DNA from: Bradyrhizobium sp. B124
GTDB taxonomy: Bacteria; Pseudomonadota; Alphaproteobacteria; Rhizobiales; Xanthobacteraceae
Assembly (NCBI RefSeq): GCF_038967635.1
Contig: NZ_CP152413.1
Location: 434,001 to 498,000, forward strand
Reading direction: 5' to 3'
Length of the DNA: 64,000 bases
Shown here: one piece after another, positions 43,667 to 52,864 of the stretch
Numbering within the stretch: the stretch's first letter is position 1
Layout: each line of letters starts with the position of its first letter
The notes under the pieces: generated by a model
Database searches by the model: none
The model's input: only the letters and a program-made list of their open reading frames with translations
Told to the model about the DNA's origin: nothing
Translations under genes and position numbers: made by a program

Positions 43667-43716
43667 AGGCAGGGTCGTCCCCGCGGATGGTATGGTGAGG
43701 TGAAGGTCGTCCTTCC
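43667..43716 (-). ncRNA. Guanidine-II (mini-ykkC) riboswitch
   Basis: On the minus strand two small hairpins, each with an ACGA loop, lie in tandem: GAAGG-ACGA-CCTTC (43702-43715) and GCGGGG-ACGA-CCCTGC (43669-43684, with one G-U pair). They are 17 bases apart. The sugE ribosome site GGAGGG follows about 8 bases after the second hairpin. Paired ACGR-loop hairpins are the definition of the mini-ykkC class, which binds guanidine and exposes the ribosome site. The sequence match and gene context agree. Confidence 0.9.
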
Positions 43717-43805
43717 GGTGCCTATATGTGGGTGGCGCGGCCAGTCCGCATTGCGACAAAACGCCCTTGATTGCGCCCGTTTTCCCTGCCAAACGCTGCC
43801 CCGCC

Positions 43806-45425
43806 ATGTCTGATACCGCTGTTCCAACCGAATCGCCGTCGCGCTCGCCGCTTTCACAGGAAGTGGCGCGACGGCGCACCTTTGCGATCATCTCGCACCC
43901 GGACGCCGGCAAGACCACGCTGACGGAAAAGCTGCTGCTGTTCGGCGGCGCCATCAACCTCGCGGGCCAGGTCAAGGCCAAGGGCGAGCGGCGCAACACG
44001 CGCTCGGACTGGATGAAGATCGAGCGCGAGCGCGGTATCTCGGTCGTCACCTCGGTGATGACCTTCGAGTTCAACGACCTCGTGTTCAACCTGCTGGACA
44101 CGCCGGGCCACGAGGACTTTTCGGAAGACACCTACCGCACGCTGACCGCGGTCGATTCCGCGGTCATGGTGATCGACGCCGCCAAGGGCATCGAGGCGCG
44201 CACCCGAAAGCTGTTCGAGGTGTGCCGGTTGCGCGACATCCCGATCATCACCTTCATCAACAAGATGGACCGCGAGAGCCGCGACACGTTCGAGCTCTTG
44301 GACGAGATCGAGAAGACGCTGGCGCTCGACACCACGCCGATGACCTGGCCGGTCGGCCGCGGCCGCGACTTCCTCGGCACCTATGATGTCGTCAATGGCG
44401 GCGTACGGCTGCTCGAGGGTGGCGGCGCCAAGACCGGCGCCACCGAGCAGATCGACATCGCCGATCTCGGCAAGCGCAATCCCAATCTCGACGTCGCCGA
44501 GGTCAGGGATGAGCTCGCGCTGGCGTCCGAGGCCTGCAAGCCGTTCGAGCTCGCGGCCTTCCGCGAAGGCCATCTGACGCCGGTCTATTTCGGCAGCGCG
44601 CTGCGCAATTTCGGCGTCGGCGACTTGCTCGAGGGCCTCGGCAAGTTCGCGCCGGCACCGCGCGCACAGGATTCCGATCTGCGCAAGGTCGAGGCCGCGG
44701 AGCCGCGCATGAGCGCGTTCGTGTTCAAGATCCAGGCCAACATGGATCCGAACCACCGCGACCGCATCGCCTTCGCGCGGCTGTGCTCCGGAAAACTTAG
44801 CCGCGGCATGAAGGCCAAGCTGGTACGCACCGGCAAGAACATGAGCCTGTCGAGCCCGCAATTCTTCTTCGCCCAGGACCGCTCGGTGGCGGACGAGGCG
44901 TTCGCCGGCGACGTCGTCGGCATTCCGAACCACGGCACCCTGCGGATCGGCGACACCCTGACCGAGGGCGAGGATCTGACCTTCGTCGGCGTGCCGAGCT
45001 TCGCACCAGAAATCGTCCGCCGCGTTCGGCTGACGGATGCGATGAAGGCGAAGAAGCTGAAGGAGGCCTTGCAGCAGATGTCGGAGGAGGGCGTCGTGCA
45101 GGTGTTCCGCCCGCGCGACGGCGCGCCGGCGCTGGTCGGCGTGGTCGGCCCGCTGCAGCTCGACGTGCTGAAGGCGCGGCTCGATGCCGAATATTCGCTG
45201 CCGGTCGAGTTCGAGATCTCCGAGTTCTCGCTGGCGCGCTGGATCTCGTCCGACGACCGCAAGAAGTTAGAGGCCTTCGTCGCCGCCAACAATTCGGGCA
45301 TCGCCGACGACGTCGACGGCGATCCGGTGTTCATGGCCAAGAACGAGTTCTATCTCGGCTACACCCGCGAGCGCGCGGAGGGTATCACCTTCTCCAACGT
45401 CAAGGACGTGAAGAAGAAGGCGTAG
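43806..45425 (+). CDS. prfC: Peptide chain release factor 3
   Basis: A 539-residue translational GTPase that recycles RF1/RF2 from the ribosome. G1 is HPDAGKTTLTEKL, G3 DTPGHEDF, and G4 NKMDRE. The start MSDTAVPTE at 43806 is chosen; the frame is open further upstream, but relatives begin here. The last 20 residues (RERAEGITFSNVKDVKKKA) recur in two downstream copies, described separately. Confidence 0.96.
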   Translation: MSDTAVPTESPSRSPLSQEVARRRTFAIISHPDAGKTTLTEKLLLFGGAINLAGQVKAKGERRNTRSDWMKIERERGISVVTSVMTFEFNDLVFNLLDTPGHEDFSEDTYRTLTAVDSAVMVIDAAKGIEARTRKLFEVCRLRDIPIITFINKMDRESRDTFELLDEIEKTLALDTTPMTWPVGRGRDFLGTYDVVNGGVRLLEGGGAKTGATEQIDIADLGKRNPNLDVAEVRDELALASEACKPFELAAFREGHLTPVYFGSALRNFGVGDLLEGLGKFAPAPRAQDSDLRKVEAAEPRMSAFVFKIQANMDPNHRDRIAFARLCSGKLSRGMKAKLVRTGKNMSLSSPQFFFAQDRSVADEAFAGDVVGIPNHGTLRIGDTLTEGEDLTFVGVPSFAPEIVRRVRLTDAMKAKKLKEALQQMSEEGVVQVFRPRDGAPALVGVVGPLQLDVLKARLDAEYSLPVEFEISEFSLARWISSDDRKKLEAFVAANNSGIADDVDGDPVFMAKNEFYLGYTRERAEGITFSNVKDVKKKA

Positions 45426-45940
45426 CGCCGCATCCTCACTGTCGTCCCCCGGCTTGACCGGGGGACCCAGTACGCCGCGGCGTCTCGATTGATGACTGGT
45501 GTCTCTGGAATATACTGGATCGCCCGGTCGAGCCGGGCGATGACAGGTGAAGCTGATCCGCGAGCGGGCCGAAGGCATCACCTTCTCCAACGTCAAGGAC
45601 GTGAAGAAGAAGGCGCAAGGCCGCATACTCAGTGTCGTCCCCCGGCTCGACCGGGGGACCCAGTACGCCGCGGCCTCTCGATTGATCACTGCTGTCTCTG
45701 GAATACTGGATCGCCCGGTCGAGCCGGGCGATGACAGTTGAAGCTGACTCGCGAGCGCGCCGAGGGCATCACCTTCTCCAACGTCAAGACGTGAAGAAGA
45801 AGGCGTAAGGCCGAATACGATAGCGCCACATACTCAGTGTCGTCCCCTGGCTTGACCGGGGGACCCAGTACGCCGCGGCCTATCGATCGATCACTGCTGC
45901 CTCTGGAATACTGGATCGCCCGGTCGAGCCGGGCGATGAC
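45366..45940 (+). repeat. Three tandem copies of the prfC 3' end plus REP palindromes
   Basis: Units start at 45366, 45559 and 45750 (periods 193 and 191 bases). Each holds about 60 bases of the prfC tail coding CGCGAGCG...AAGAAGGCG, then a GTCCCCCGG/CCGGGGGAC palindrome, an AT-richer linker (CTCTGGAATA), and a second palindrome, ATCGCCCGG/CCGGGCGAT. Unit 1 is the true gene end. In unit 2 the stop is replaced (GCGCAA for GCGTAG); in unit 3 one G is lost (GTCAAGACGTG), giving a frameshift. The copies are 85-95 percent alike by eye. They fill the whole gap to the next gene. No start codon or ribosome site points to translation of units 2 and 3. Confidence 0.9.
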
Positions 45941-46042
45941 GGCGGGGTGTGAGGCGGAAAGCGCGAGGACGTGAACCGGCCCCCGCTTGCTCCGGTCCGC
46001 CGCGGTACCATTTTCCCCGGAGCGCATCCTGGGTCCGATCGC

Positions 46043-46654
46043 ATGCTCCGACGCGTCCTCATCTGCCTCGCTTTTGCCGTGCTTGCCATCGGCCTCACGG
46101 GCGCTGCCTCCGCGCGGCAGCGGCACCAGACGAACCCGGTGCCGTTCGCGCACACACCCTGCAGTGTGCTCGACAACGGGCCTTGCATCCCGTCCTATTG
46201 CAGCGTGTTCAACCATGGGCCGTGCCTGCCCGAAATCGATTATCCGTACGGCGAAAATCTCCAGCTCACGATCCTGACGGTGCCGCCCGAGGGGCAGGCC
46301 GAGAAGTACCGCAAGCCGGATCATGATCTCGATACCATCGGCGATCTGTTCGCCGCGCTACGTTCCTGCTGGGCGCCGCCGCCGGCGGACGATGCGCGCG
46401 AGGGCATGCAGATGTCGGTGCGCTTCAGCTTCAAGCGGACCGGCGAGATGATCGGCACGCCGCGCCTGACATTCGCGACGCGGGGCATCCCGCCGGATAC
46501 CCGCACGACCTATCTCAACGCAATCAACGCCTCGCTCGGAGCCTGCCTGCCGCTGAAATTCACCGGCGGGCTCGGCGGCGCGCTGGCCGGCCGTCCGATC
46601 ATGATCCGCTATGTCGACAATCGCGAGCTGGCCAAGCCGGCCGGCAATCAATGA
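46043..46654 (+). CDS. Secreted protein with duplicated CSVxxxGPC motif
   Basis: A 203-residue exported protein; signal MLRRVLICLAFAVLAIGLTG then AASA. The mature start holds two copies of one Cys motif, PCSVLDNGPCIP and YCSVFNHGPCLP, likely two disulfides. The C-terminal ~110 residues (LFAALRSCWAPPPADDAREG ... FTGGLGGALAGRPIMIRYVD) look like a TonB/energy-transducing C-terminal fold as seen in many Bradyrhizobium proteins. Function unknown. It stands alone between the prfC repeats and nnrU. Confidence 0.7.
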   Translation: MLRRVLICLAFAVLAIGLTGAASARQRHQTNPVPFAHTPCSVLDNGPCIPSYCSVFNHGPCLPEIDYPYGENLQLTILTVPPEGQAEKYRKPDHDLDTIGDLFAALRSCWAPPPADDAREGMQMSVRFSFKRTGEMIGTPRLTFATRGIPPDTRTTYLNAINASLGACLPLKFTGGLGGALAGRPIMIRYVDNRELAKPAGNQ

Positions 46655-46734
46655 TCCACGCCCCGGCGTGACGCATTGCGTCCCGCCCGGCGAAGATGTT
46701 ACGCGAAGACAGCAATCAATCAGGGAGGAACATC

Positions 46735-47319
46735 GTGGGACTGCTCGTCATGATCCTGGGTCTCGTGCTGTTCCTCGGCATCCATGTGCTGACCAGCCTG
46801 CGCGACCTGCGCGCCGGCATCGTCAATGCGATGGGCGAGGGGGCCTACAAGGGCGTCTATTCGCTGGTGTCGTTCGCCGGGCTCGCGCTGATCATCTGGG
46901 GCTTCGGCCATTACCGTGCGACCGGCTGGATCGACGTCTGGACGCCGCCGACCGCGTTGAAGCACATCGCGGTGGCGCTGATGCTGCCGGCCGTTATTTT
47001 GGTGGTGGCCGCCTATATCCGCGGCCGCATCTACACCACGCTGAAGCATCCGATGCTGGCGGGCGTGAAGCTGTGGGCGTTCGCGCATCTGCTCGCCAAT
47101 GGCGACCTCGGCTCGATCATCCTGTTCGGGTCGTTTCTCGGTTGGGCGGTCTATGACCGCATCTCGCTGAAGCGCCGCGCGGATGCGGGCGGGCCGCCGA
47201 TCCCGGTGGGCGGCCCGACCAACGACCTGATCGCGATCGCGGTCGGTGTCATCGTCTATCTGGCGCTGGCGTTTGCGTTCCACCCGGTCGTGATCGGCGT
47301 GCCTGTCATGGGAGCCTGA
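46735..47319 (+). CDS. NnrU family membrane protein
   Basis: A 194-residue protein with five or six membrane helices. The NnrU markers are [33 protein letters not shown] and [16 protein letters not shown] 46735 follows AGGGAGGAA. NnrU proteins are linked with nitrite/NO metabolism in denitrifiers and show similarity to isoprenyl-binding methyltransferases; the role is not established. It is 2 bases from panB, so the two are translationally linked. Confidence 0.88.
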   Translation: MGLLVMILGLVLFLGIHVLTSLRDLRAGIVNAMGEGAYKGVYSLVSFAGLALIIWGFGHYRATGWIDVWTPPTALKHIAVALMLPAVILVVAAYIRGRIYTTLKHPMLAGVKLWAFAHLLANGDLGSIILFGSFLGWAVYDRISLKRRADAGGPPIPVGGPTNDLIAIAVGVIVYLALAFAFHPVVIGVPVMGA

Positions 47320-47321
47320 CT

Positions 47322-48143
47322 ATGTCTGTTCAATCCGCCATCAAGCGCAAGACCGCGCCCGATCTCCGCGCCCGCAAGAATGGCGAGCCGATCGTGATGC
47401 TGACGTCGTACCATGCGCACACCGCGGCGCTGGTCGACCGGCACTGCGACGCGATCCTGGTCGGCGATTCCCTCGGCAACGTGATGCATGGCTTCGAGAC
47501 CACGGTGCCGGTCACGCTCGACATGATGATCCTGCAAGGCCGCGCCGTGATGCGCGGCTCGCAAGCCGCGCTGGTCGTGGTCGACATGCCGTTCGGCTCC
47601 TATGAGGGCTCGAAGGAGCAGGCGTTCCAGTCCGCGGTGCGGATCATGAAGGAGACGCTGTGCGGCGCCGTCAAGCTCGAGGGCGGCGCGCGGATGGCAG
47701 AGACGGTGGCATTCCTGTCCGAGCGCGGCATTCCCGTGATGGGCCATATCGGCCTGACGCCGCAATCGATCAACACGCTCGGCTCGTTCCGCGCACAGGG
47801 CCGCGAGGAGGAGACCTGGGCGCCGATCGAGAACGACGCGAAGGCGATCGCGGAGGCGGGCGCCTTCTCGATCGTGGTCGAGGCAGTCGCCGAGCCCTTG
47901 GCGCGCAAGATCACGCAATCGATCGCCGTTCCCACCATCGGCATCGGCGCCAGCGCTGCCTGCGACGGCCAGGTGCTGGTGCTGGAGGACATGCTCGGCC
48001 TGTCGCCGCGTGCGCCGAAATTCGTGCGCCGCTACGGCAACCTCGGGCCGATGATCGAGGAAGCGATCGCGGGCTATGCGCGCGATGTGAAGAGCCGCGC
48101 CTTTCCGGGCCCGGAGCACGTCTACGGCATGAAGAAGAGCTGA
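47322..48143 (+). CDS. panB: 3-methyl-2-oxobutanoate hydroxymethyltransferase
   Basis: A 273-residue TIM-barrel enzyme that makes ketopantoate from ketoisovalerate and methylene-THF, the first step of pantothenate synthesis. Metal and substrate residues are visible in [31 protein letters not shown] and [12 protein letters not shown]. Length is normal. It is followed by an acyl-CoA synthetase after 10 bases. panC is not in this window. Confidence 0.95.
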   Translation: MSVQSAIKRKTAPDLRARKNGEPIVMLTSYHAHTAALVDRHCDAILVGDSLGNVMHGFETTVPVTLDMMILQGRAVMRGSQAALVVVDMPFGSYEGSKEQAFQSAVRIMKETLCGAVKLEGGARMAETVAFLSERGIPVMGHIGLTPQSINTLGSFRAQGREEETWAPIENDAKAIAEAGAFSIVVEAVAEPLARKITQSIAVPTIGIGASAACDGQVLVLEDMLGLSPRAPKFVRRYGNLGPMIEEAIAGYARDVKSRAFPGPEHVYGMKKS

Positions 48144-48153
48144 CGAGGCGCGC

Positions 48154-49752
48154 ATGGACTGGTCGCAACACGCACTTCCGCTGATGCGGCTCGAGCCGCG
48201 CTTCGGCGACCGCGTCGTGCCTGCCTTCGCCGAGCGGCCGGCCAGCCTGTGGGCGATGATCGCGGACGCCGTCGCGCAGAATGGCGACGGCGAGGCGCTG
48301 GTCTGTGGCGAGAGGCGCCTGAGCTGGCGTGAGGTCGCCGACCAATCGGCGAAGGTCGCAGCCGGCTTTGCAAAGCTTGGTCTCGCGCCGGGCGACCGCG
48401 TCGGGATCCTGCTCGGCAACCGCATCGAGTTCGTGCTGACGATGTTCGCCGCCGCCCATGCTGGCCTCGTCACGGTGCTGCTCTCGACGCGCCAGCAGAA
48501 GCCCGAGATCGCCTATGTGCTGAACGATTGCGGCGCGAAGTGTCTGGTCCACGAGGCCGCGCTTGCCGATCGCATCCCGGACGCTGCCGATATTCCCGGC
48601 CTCACACATCGCATCTTGGTCAGCGACGACGGCGCATCGCAATTCGCCGGTCTGCGCGACAACGCTCCGGCGCAGGCGCCGGCGGAGGTGAGGGAAGAGG
48701 ACACCGCGATGATCCTCTACACCTCAGGCACCACGGGGCGGCCGAAGGGCGCGATGCTTGCTCATTGCAACATCATCCATTCCTCTGACGTGTTCGTGTC
48801 CTGCCTGAAGCTGACCAGGGCCGATCGCTCGATCGCCGCGGTGCCGCTCGCGCATGTCACCGGCGCGGTCGCCAACGTCACCACCATGGCCCGCTGCGCC
48901 GGCGCGCTGATCATCATGCCGGAGTTCAAGGCATCGGAATATCTAAAGGTCGCGGCGCGCGAGCGCGTCACCTACACGGTGATGGTGCCGGCGATGTACA
49001 ATCTGTGCCTGATGCAGCCGGATTTCGGCAGCTACGACCTGTCGAGCTGGCGCATCGGCGGGTTCGGCGGCGCGCCGATGCCGGTCGCGACCATCGAAAA
49101 GCTCGACGCCAAGATTCCCGGGCTCAAGCTCGCGAATTGCTATGGCGCGACCGAGACCACGTCGCCCTCGACCTTGATGCCGGGTGAATTGACCGCGGCG
49201 CATATCGACAGCGTCGGCCTGCCGTGTCCCGGCGCCGAGATCGTCGTGATGGGCGCCGATGGCCGCGAGGTGCCGCGCGGCGAGATCGGCGAGCTCTGGA
49301 TCCGCAGCGCCTCCGTCATCAAGGGCTACTGGAACAATCCGAACGCAACCGCCGAGAGTTTTACCGCCGGGTTCTGGCATTCCGGCGATCTCGGCTCGGT
49401 CGATGCCGACAACTTCGTCCGCGTGTTCGACCGCCAGAAGGACATGATCAACCGCGGCGGCCTGAAAATCTATTCCGCCGAGGTCGAGTCCGTCCTGGCG
49501 AGCCATCCGGCCGTGGTCGAGAGCGCGATCATCGCAAAACCGTGCCCGGTGCTCGGCGAGCGCGTCCATGCCGTGATCGTGACCCGCACGGAGGTCAATG
49601 CGGAGAGCCTGCGCGCCTGGTGCGCCGAGCGCCTCTCCGACTACAAGGTGCCGGAGACGATGGCGCTGACGTCAGAGCCGCTGCCGCGCAACGCCAACGG
49701 CAAGGTGATCAAGCGCCAGCTCAGGGAGAGCCTCTCGGCAGCCGGCACTTAG
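48154..49752 (+). CDS. Class I adenylate-forming acyl-CoA synthetase
   Basis: A 532-residue AMP-ligase. The phosphate loop is LYTSGTTGRPKGAM; A5 is CYGATETTSPS; A7/A8 is GDLGSVDADNFVRVFDRQKD then MINRGGLKIY; and A10 holds the catalytic Lys in LPRNANGKVIKRQL. It activates a carboxylic acid as acyl-AMP and transfers it to CoA; chain length is not clear, but medium-chain/aromatic acids are typical. It is 10 bases from panB and probably in that operon. Confidence 0.92.
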   Translation: MDWSQHALPLMRLEPRFGDRVVPAFAERPASLWAMIADAVAQNGDGEALVCGERRLSWREVADQSAKVAAGFAKLGLAPGDRVGILLGNRIEFVLTMFAAAHAGLVTVLLSTRQQKPEIAYVLNDCGAKCLVHEAALADRIPDAADIPGLTHRILVSDDGASQFAGLRDNAPAQAPAEVREEDTAMILYTSGTTGRPKGAMLAHCNIIHSSDVFVSCLKLTRADRSIAAVPLAHVTGAVANVTTMARCAGALIIMPEFKASEYLKVAARERVTYTVMVPAMYNLCLMQPDFGSYDLSSWRIGGFGGAPMPVATIEKLDAKIPGLKLANCYGATETTSPSTLMPGELTAAHIDSVGLPCPGAEIVVMGADGREVPRGEIGELWIRSASVIKGYWNNPNATAESFTAGFWHSGDLGSVDADNFVRVFDRQKDMINRGGLKIYSAEVESVLASHPAVVESAIIAKPCPVLGERVHAVIVTRTEVNAESLRAWCAERLSDYKVPETMALTSEPLPRNANGKVIKRQLRESLSAAGT

Positions 49753-50078
49753 TTTCTTCCATTTCCGTCTTCGTCATGGCCGGGCTTGTCCCGGCCATCC
49801 ACGTCTTTTCCTGGCGTGGAAGCAAAGACGTGGATGCCCGGCACAAGGCCGGGCATGACGAGTTTGTGGAGGGATCGAGCGCATCCCCCGCAAGCGGGAG
49901 AGGGAGCCCACGCAGTCCCGTTGCGGCCCATGGCAAACTTCCCCGGTTAACGCTTTGATCCGCCTCGCTTTGCCTTGCCTCTGCCACACCGTTAGGGTAA
50001 CGCCGCCGCGATGTGGGGATCAGGTAGGGGCCAGGCTCCACCGAGATTCGCGGTCCCGAGGGGATGGGATAGCCTTAA
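49753..50078. other. Intergenic region with a palindromic repeat
   Basis: A 326-base gap. The left third is the family D repeat (49772-49860). The rest holds CCCCCGCAAGCGGGAGAGGG-like filler and, near 50029-50075, the leader of the TPR gene. No coding frame is supported. Confidence 0.5.
49772..49860. repeat. Inverted repeat, family D
   Basis: Inward-facing arms CGTCATGGCCGGGC...CCACGTC and GACGTGG...GCCCGGCATGACG (left spelling GGCCGGGCTTGTCCCGGCC forms its own hairpin). It sits just after the acyl-CoA synthetase stop. Confidence 0.7.
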
Positions 50079-50735
50079 GTGTCTGAATTATTTGACGAAG
50101 TCGACGAGGAAGTCCGTCGCGATCAGCTCAAGAAGCTGTGGGACAAGTACTCGCTTTTCATCATCGCGCTGGCGATCCTGGTGGTCGCGGGCGTCGGTGG
50201 CTGGCGCGGCTACCAATATCTCGAGGGCAAGAAGGCCGCCGAGGCCGGTGCGGCGTTCGACCGCGCCGTCGAGCTGTCGGACCAGAACAAGCACGCCGAG
50301 GCCGAAGCCGCGTTTGCCGACCTGATCACCAAGGCGCCGTCCGGCTACCGCAATCTGGCGCGGCTGCGCATGGCCGCCGAGGTCGCGACCCGCGATCAGC
50401 CGGCCGCTGCGAAACTCTATGACGCGATCGCAGCCGACCGCAGCGTCGGCGGTCCTGATCAGGATCTGGCGCGGATCCGTGCCGCGCAGATGGTGATGGA
50501 CACCACGACCTATCCGAACATGGTGCAACGGCTCGAGGCGATGGCGACGTCGAAGGACTCGACGTTCCGCCACTCCGCGCGCGAGTTGCTGGCGCTGTCG
50601 GCCTGGCGCGCCAACGATGCCACCGCCGCGCGGCAGTGGCTCGACCAGATTGCCAATGACGGCGAGACGCCGCCGAGCCTGCGGTCGCGCGCCGAAGCGC
50701 TGCAGGCGCTGTTGCCGCCGGTCGCGAAGAGCTGA
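50079..50735 (+). CDS. YfgM-like TPR protein
   Basis: A 218-residue, single-pass inner-membrane protein. Cytoplasmic N-terminus SELFDEVDEEVRRDQLKKLW leads to one membrane helix (about 25-43, YSLFIIALAILVVAGVGGW), then periplasmic TPR repeats. The layout is that of YfgM/TPR_21 proteins, which bind SecYEG and periplasmic chaperones. GTG 50079 starts it. A lipoprotein and der follow, the usual order of this locus. Confidence 0.85.
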   Translation: MSELFDEVDEEVRRDQLKKLWDKYSLFIIALAILVVAGVGGWRGYQYLEGKKAAEAGAAFDRAVELSDQNKHAEAEAAFADLITKAPSGYRNLARLRMAAEVATRDQPAAAKLYDAIAADRSVGGPDQDLARIRAAQMVMDTTTYPNMVQRLEAMATSKDSTFRHSARELLALSAWRANDATAARQWLDQIANDGETPPSLRSRAEALQALLPPVAKS

Positions 50736-50774
50736 CTTGGCGCGCGAAACCCGAGTTTGAGTGAGAGATCGACC

Positions 50775-51329
50775 ATGCGCCGCTCGCAACGCCTGATCGC
50801 AGCCGCAGTTCTGACAGCGCTTTGCAGCGTGCTGGCGGGCTGCGGCGGTGGCGGCATGTCCAATTTCGATCCGAGCGATTTGCTCGACTTCCTCGACACC
50901 AAGAAGAAGCTGGCCGGTGACCGCAAGCCGGTATTCCCGGAAGGCGTGCCCGGCCTCGAGCAGGGCGTGCCGAAGGAATTGTACAAGGGCTCGCAGCAGG
51001 AGCAGCTCGACCAGCAGAACGCCGCGGCAGCCGCCGCCCAGCCGGCTCCGCCAGCGGAGCCGCCGAAGGGCGCCAAGAAGCACAGCAAGCGCGCCCCTCC
51101 GGCTGCCGATCAGGCGGCTGCCCCCGACGCCGCTGCGCCGGACGAGGGCGCGCCCGCCGCGCTGCCGCCGGAGCCGAAGCCGAAGAAGATCGTCCGCCGC
51201 CGCACCACCGCGCCGCCTGCCGACGACCAGCAGGCGCAGCCTGCGGCGCCGGCCCAGCAGACCCAGACCACGCAACAATCCGGCGGCGCGTTCCCCGCGC
51301 CGCTACCGAGCGGTGGATTTAGCCGCTAG
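50775..51329 (+). CDS. Pro/Ala-rich lipoprotein next to der
   Basis: A 184-residue protein. The lipobox is LAGC (Cys at about residue 23), followed by GGGG. Only about 60 residues (MSNFDPSDLLDFLDTKKKLA ... VPKELYKGS) look folded; the rest is a Pro/Ala/Gln/Lys-rich disordered tail. Start ATG 50775. It lies where many bacteria encode BamB between yfgM and der; no propeller repeats are seen. Function unknown, possibly an envelope factor taking BamB's place in the locus (inference). Confidence 0.75.
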   Translation: MRRSQRLIAAAVLTALCSVLAGCGGGGMSNFDPSDLLDFLDTKKKLAGDRKPVFPEGVPGLEQGVPKELYKGSQQEQLDQQNAAAAAAQPAPPAEPPKGAKKHSKRAPPAADQAAAPDAAAPDEGAPAALPPEPKPKKIVRRRTTAPPADDQQAQPAAPAQQTQTTQQSGGAFPAPLPSGGFSR

Positions 51330-51374
51330 CATGATCCGGAAAAGTGCGAAGCGGTTTTCCGGAAAGGTCATGCT
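51328..51374. repeat. Palindromic repeat, family E
   Basis: Arms AGCATGATCCGGAAAA and TTTTCCGGAAAGGTCATGCT with a short loop; starts inside the lipoprotein stop region. A widely dispersed rhizobial-type palindrome. Confidence 0.7.
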
Positions 51375-51385
51375 AAAATAAGAAG

Positions 51386-51428
51386 CTAAAGCGCGAGGAC
51401 GATTCAATCCGATCTCGTCGCGCTTTAG
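51386..51428. repeat. Inverted repeat before der
   Basis: Perfect 11-bp arms CTAAAGCGCGA / TCGCGCTTTAG with a 21-base centre. It lies directly after the family E palindrome and 53 bases before der. Confidence 0.6.
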
Positions 51429-51481
51429 GCTCCTGCTTCAATTCATTAGACGCGCGCCGCGCCGCGGCGCCGGGATGATCC

Positions 51482-52864
51482 ATGTCTTTTACCATCGCCA
51501 TTATCGGCCGGCCCAATGTCGGAAAGTCGACGCTGTTCAACCGGCTGGTCGGCCAGAAGCTCGCGCTGGTGGACGACGAGCCCGGCGTGACCCGCGATCG
51601 CCGCGAGGGCCAGGCCCGGCTCTACGATCTCGACTTCACCATCATCGACACCGCAGGCCTCGATGAGGGCGCCAAGGGCTCGTTGACGGCGCGGATGCAG
51701 GAGCAGACCGAAACCGCGATCGCGCTCGCCGACGCCCTGATGTTCGTGATCGACGCCCGCGTCGGCCTGACGCCGACCGATCGCGCCTTCGCCGACTTCG
51801 CCCGCAAGGCCAACAAGCCGGTGGTGCTGGTCGCCAACAAGGCCGAGGGCAAGCATGGCGAGATCGGCGCGATGGAATCCTACGCGCTCGGCCTCGGCGA
51901 TCCCGTGCAGATCTCGGCCGAGCACGGCGAGGGCATGGGCGACCTCCATGAGGCGCTGAGCGCGCTGGTGCCCGCGACACCAGAGGAAGACGACGAGGTC
52001 GAGGACGACGAGGACATCTCGGAGGAGGAGGCCGCGCAGCGCCCGATCCGCGTTGCCATCGTCGGCCGGCCCAACGCCGGCAAGTCGACGCTGATCAACC
52101 ATCTGCTCGGCGAGGAGCGGCTGCTGACCAGCCCCGAAGCCGGCACCACGCGCGATTCCATCGCGGTCGAGATCACCTGGCAGGGCCGCCAGTTCCGCGT
52201 GTTCGACACTGCGGGCCTGCGCCGCCGCTCGCGGATCGAGGAGAAGCTGGAGAAGCTCTCGGTCGCGGATGCGTTGCGTGCGGTGCGCTTCGCCGAAGTC
52301 GTCGTGATGATGATGGACTCGCAGAACAAGTTCGAGGAGCAGGATCTGCGGATCGCCGACCTGATCGAGCGCGAAGGCCGTGCGATCGTGCTCGCGGTCA
52401 ATAAATGGGACCTCGTCGAGCGCAAGCCCAACCAGATCTCGCAACTGCGCACCGATGCCGACCATTGGCTGCCGCAGGTCAAGGGCGCGCCGATCGTCGC
52501 CGTCTCCGGCCTGATGGGCGAGGGCATCGACCGCCTGATGATTGCGATCCAGGAGGCCTATGCGGTCTGGAACCGGCGCTTGCCGACCGCGGGGCTTAAT
52601 CGCTGGTTCGAGCAGGCGATCCAGGCCAACCCGCCACCGGCCGTCTCGGGCCGCCGGCTGAAGCTGAACTACATCACGCAGGTCAAGGCGCGCCCGCCGA
52701 GCTTCGTATTGTTCTGCTCGCGCGCCGATGCGATCCCGAGATCCTATCTGCGTTATCTCACCAACTCGCTGCGCGAGGCCTTCGATCTGCCGGGCACGCC
52801 GATCCGGATCACGCTGCGCGAGAAGGCCAATCCGTTCGCCTACAAGCGCAAACGGCCGTCGTGA
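51482..52864 (+). CDS. der: Ribosome-assembly GTPase Der (EngA)
   Basis: A 460-residue GTPase with two G domains for 50S assembly. P-loops are [14 protein letters not shown] (near 10) and [14 protein letters not shown] (near 195); both are followed by their DTAGL switch motifs. An acidic linker ([17 protein letters not shown]) joins them, and a KH-like domain closes the protein. Its stop overlaps the GTG start of the MFS gene. Confidence 0.96.
   Translation: MSFTIAIIGRPNVGKSTLFNRLVGQKLALVDDEPGVTRDRREGQARLYDLDFTIIDTAGLDEGAKGSLTARMQEQTETAIALADALMFVIDARVGLTPTDRAFADFARKANKPVVLVANKAEGKHGEIGAMESYALGLGDPVQISAEHGEGMGDLHEALSALVPATPEEDDEVEDDEDISEEEAAQRPIRVAIVGRPNAGKSTLINHLLGEERLLTSPEAGTTRDSIAVEITWQGRQFRVFDTAGLRRRSRIEEKLEKLSVADALRAVRFAEVVVMMMDSQNKFEEQDLRIADLIEREGRAIVLAVNKWDLVERKPNQISQLRTDADHWLPQVKGAPIVAVSGLMGEGIDRLMIAIQEAYAVWNRRLPTAGLNRWFEQAIQANPPPAVSGRRLKLNYITQVKARPPSFVLFCSRADAIPRSYLRYLTNSLREAFDLPGTPIRITLREKANPFAYKRKRPS

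Noticed and set aside
45547..45741. Small gene starting in repeat unit 2
   Set aside because: It only re-reads the prfC tail and palindromes; no ribosome site and no independent coding signal.
45366..45940. CRISPR-like array from three regular repeats
   Set aside because: Units are about 192 bases, contiguous and include gene sequence; there are no short repeats with unique spacers and no cas genes.
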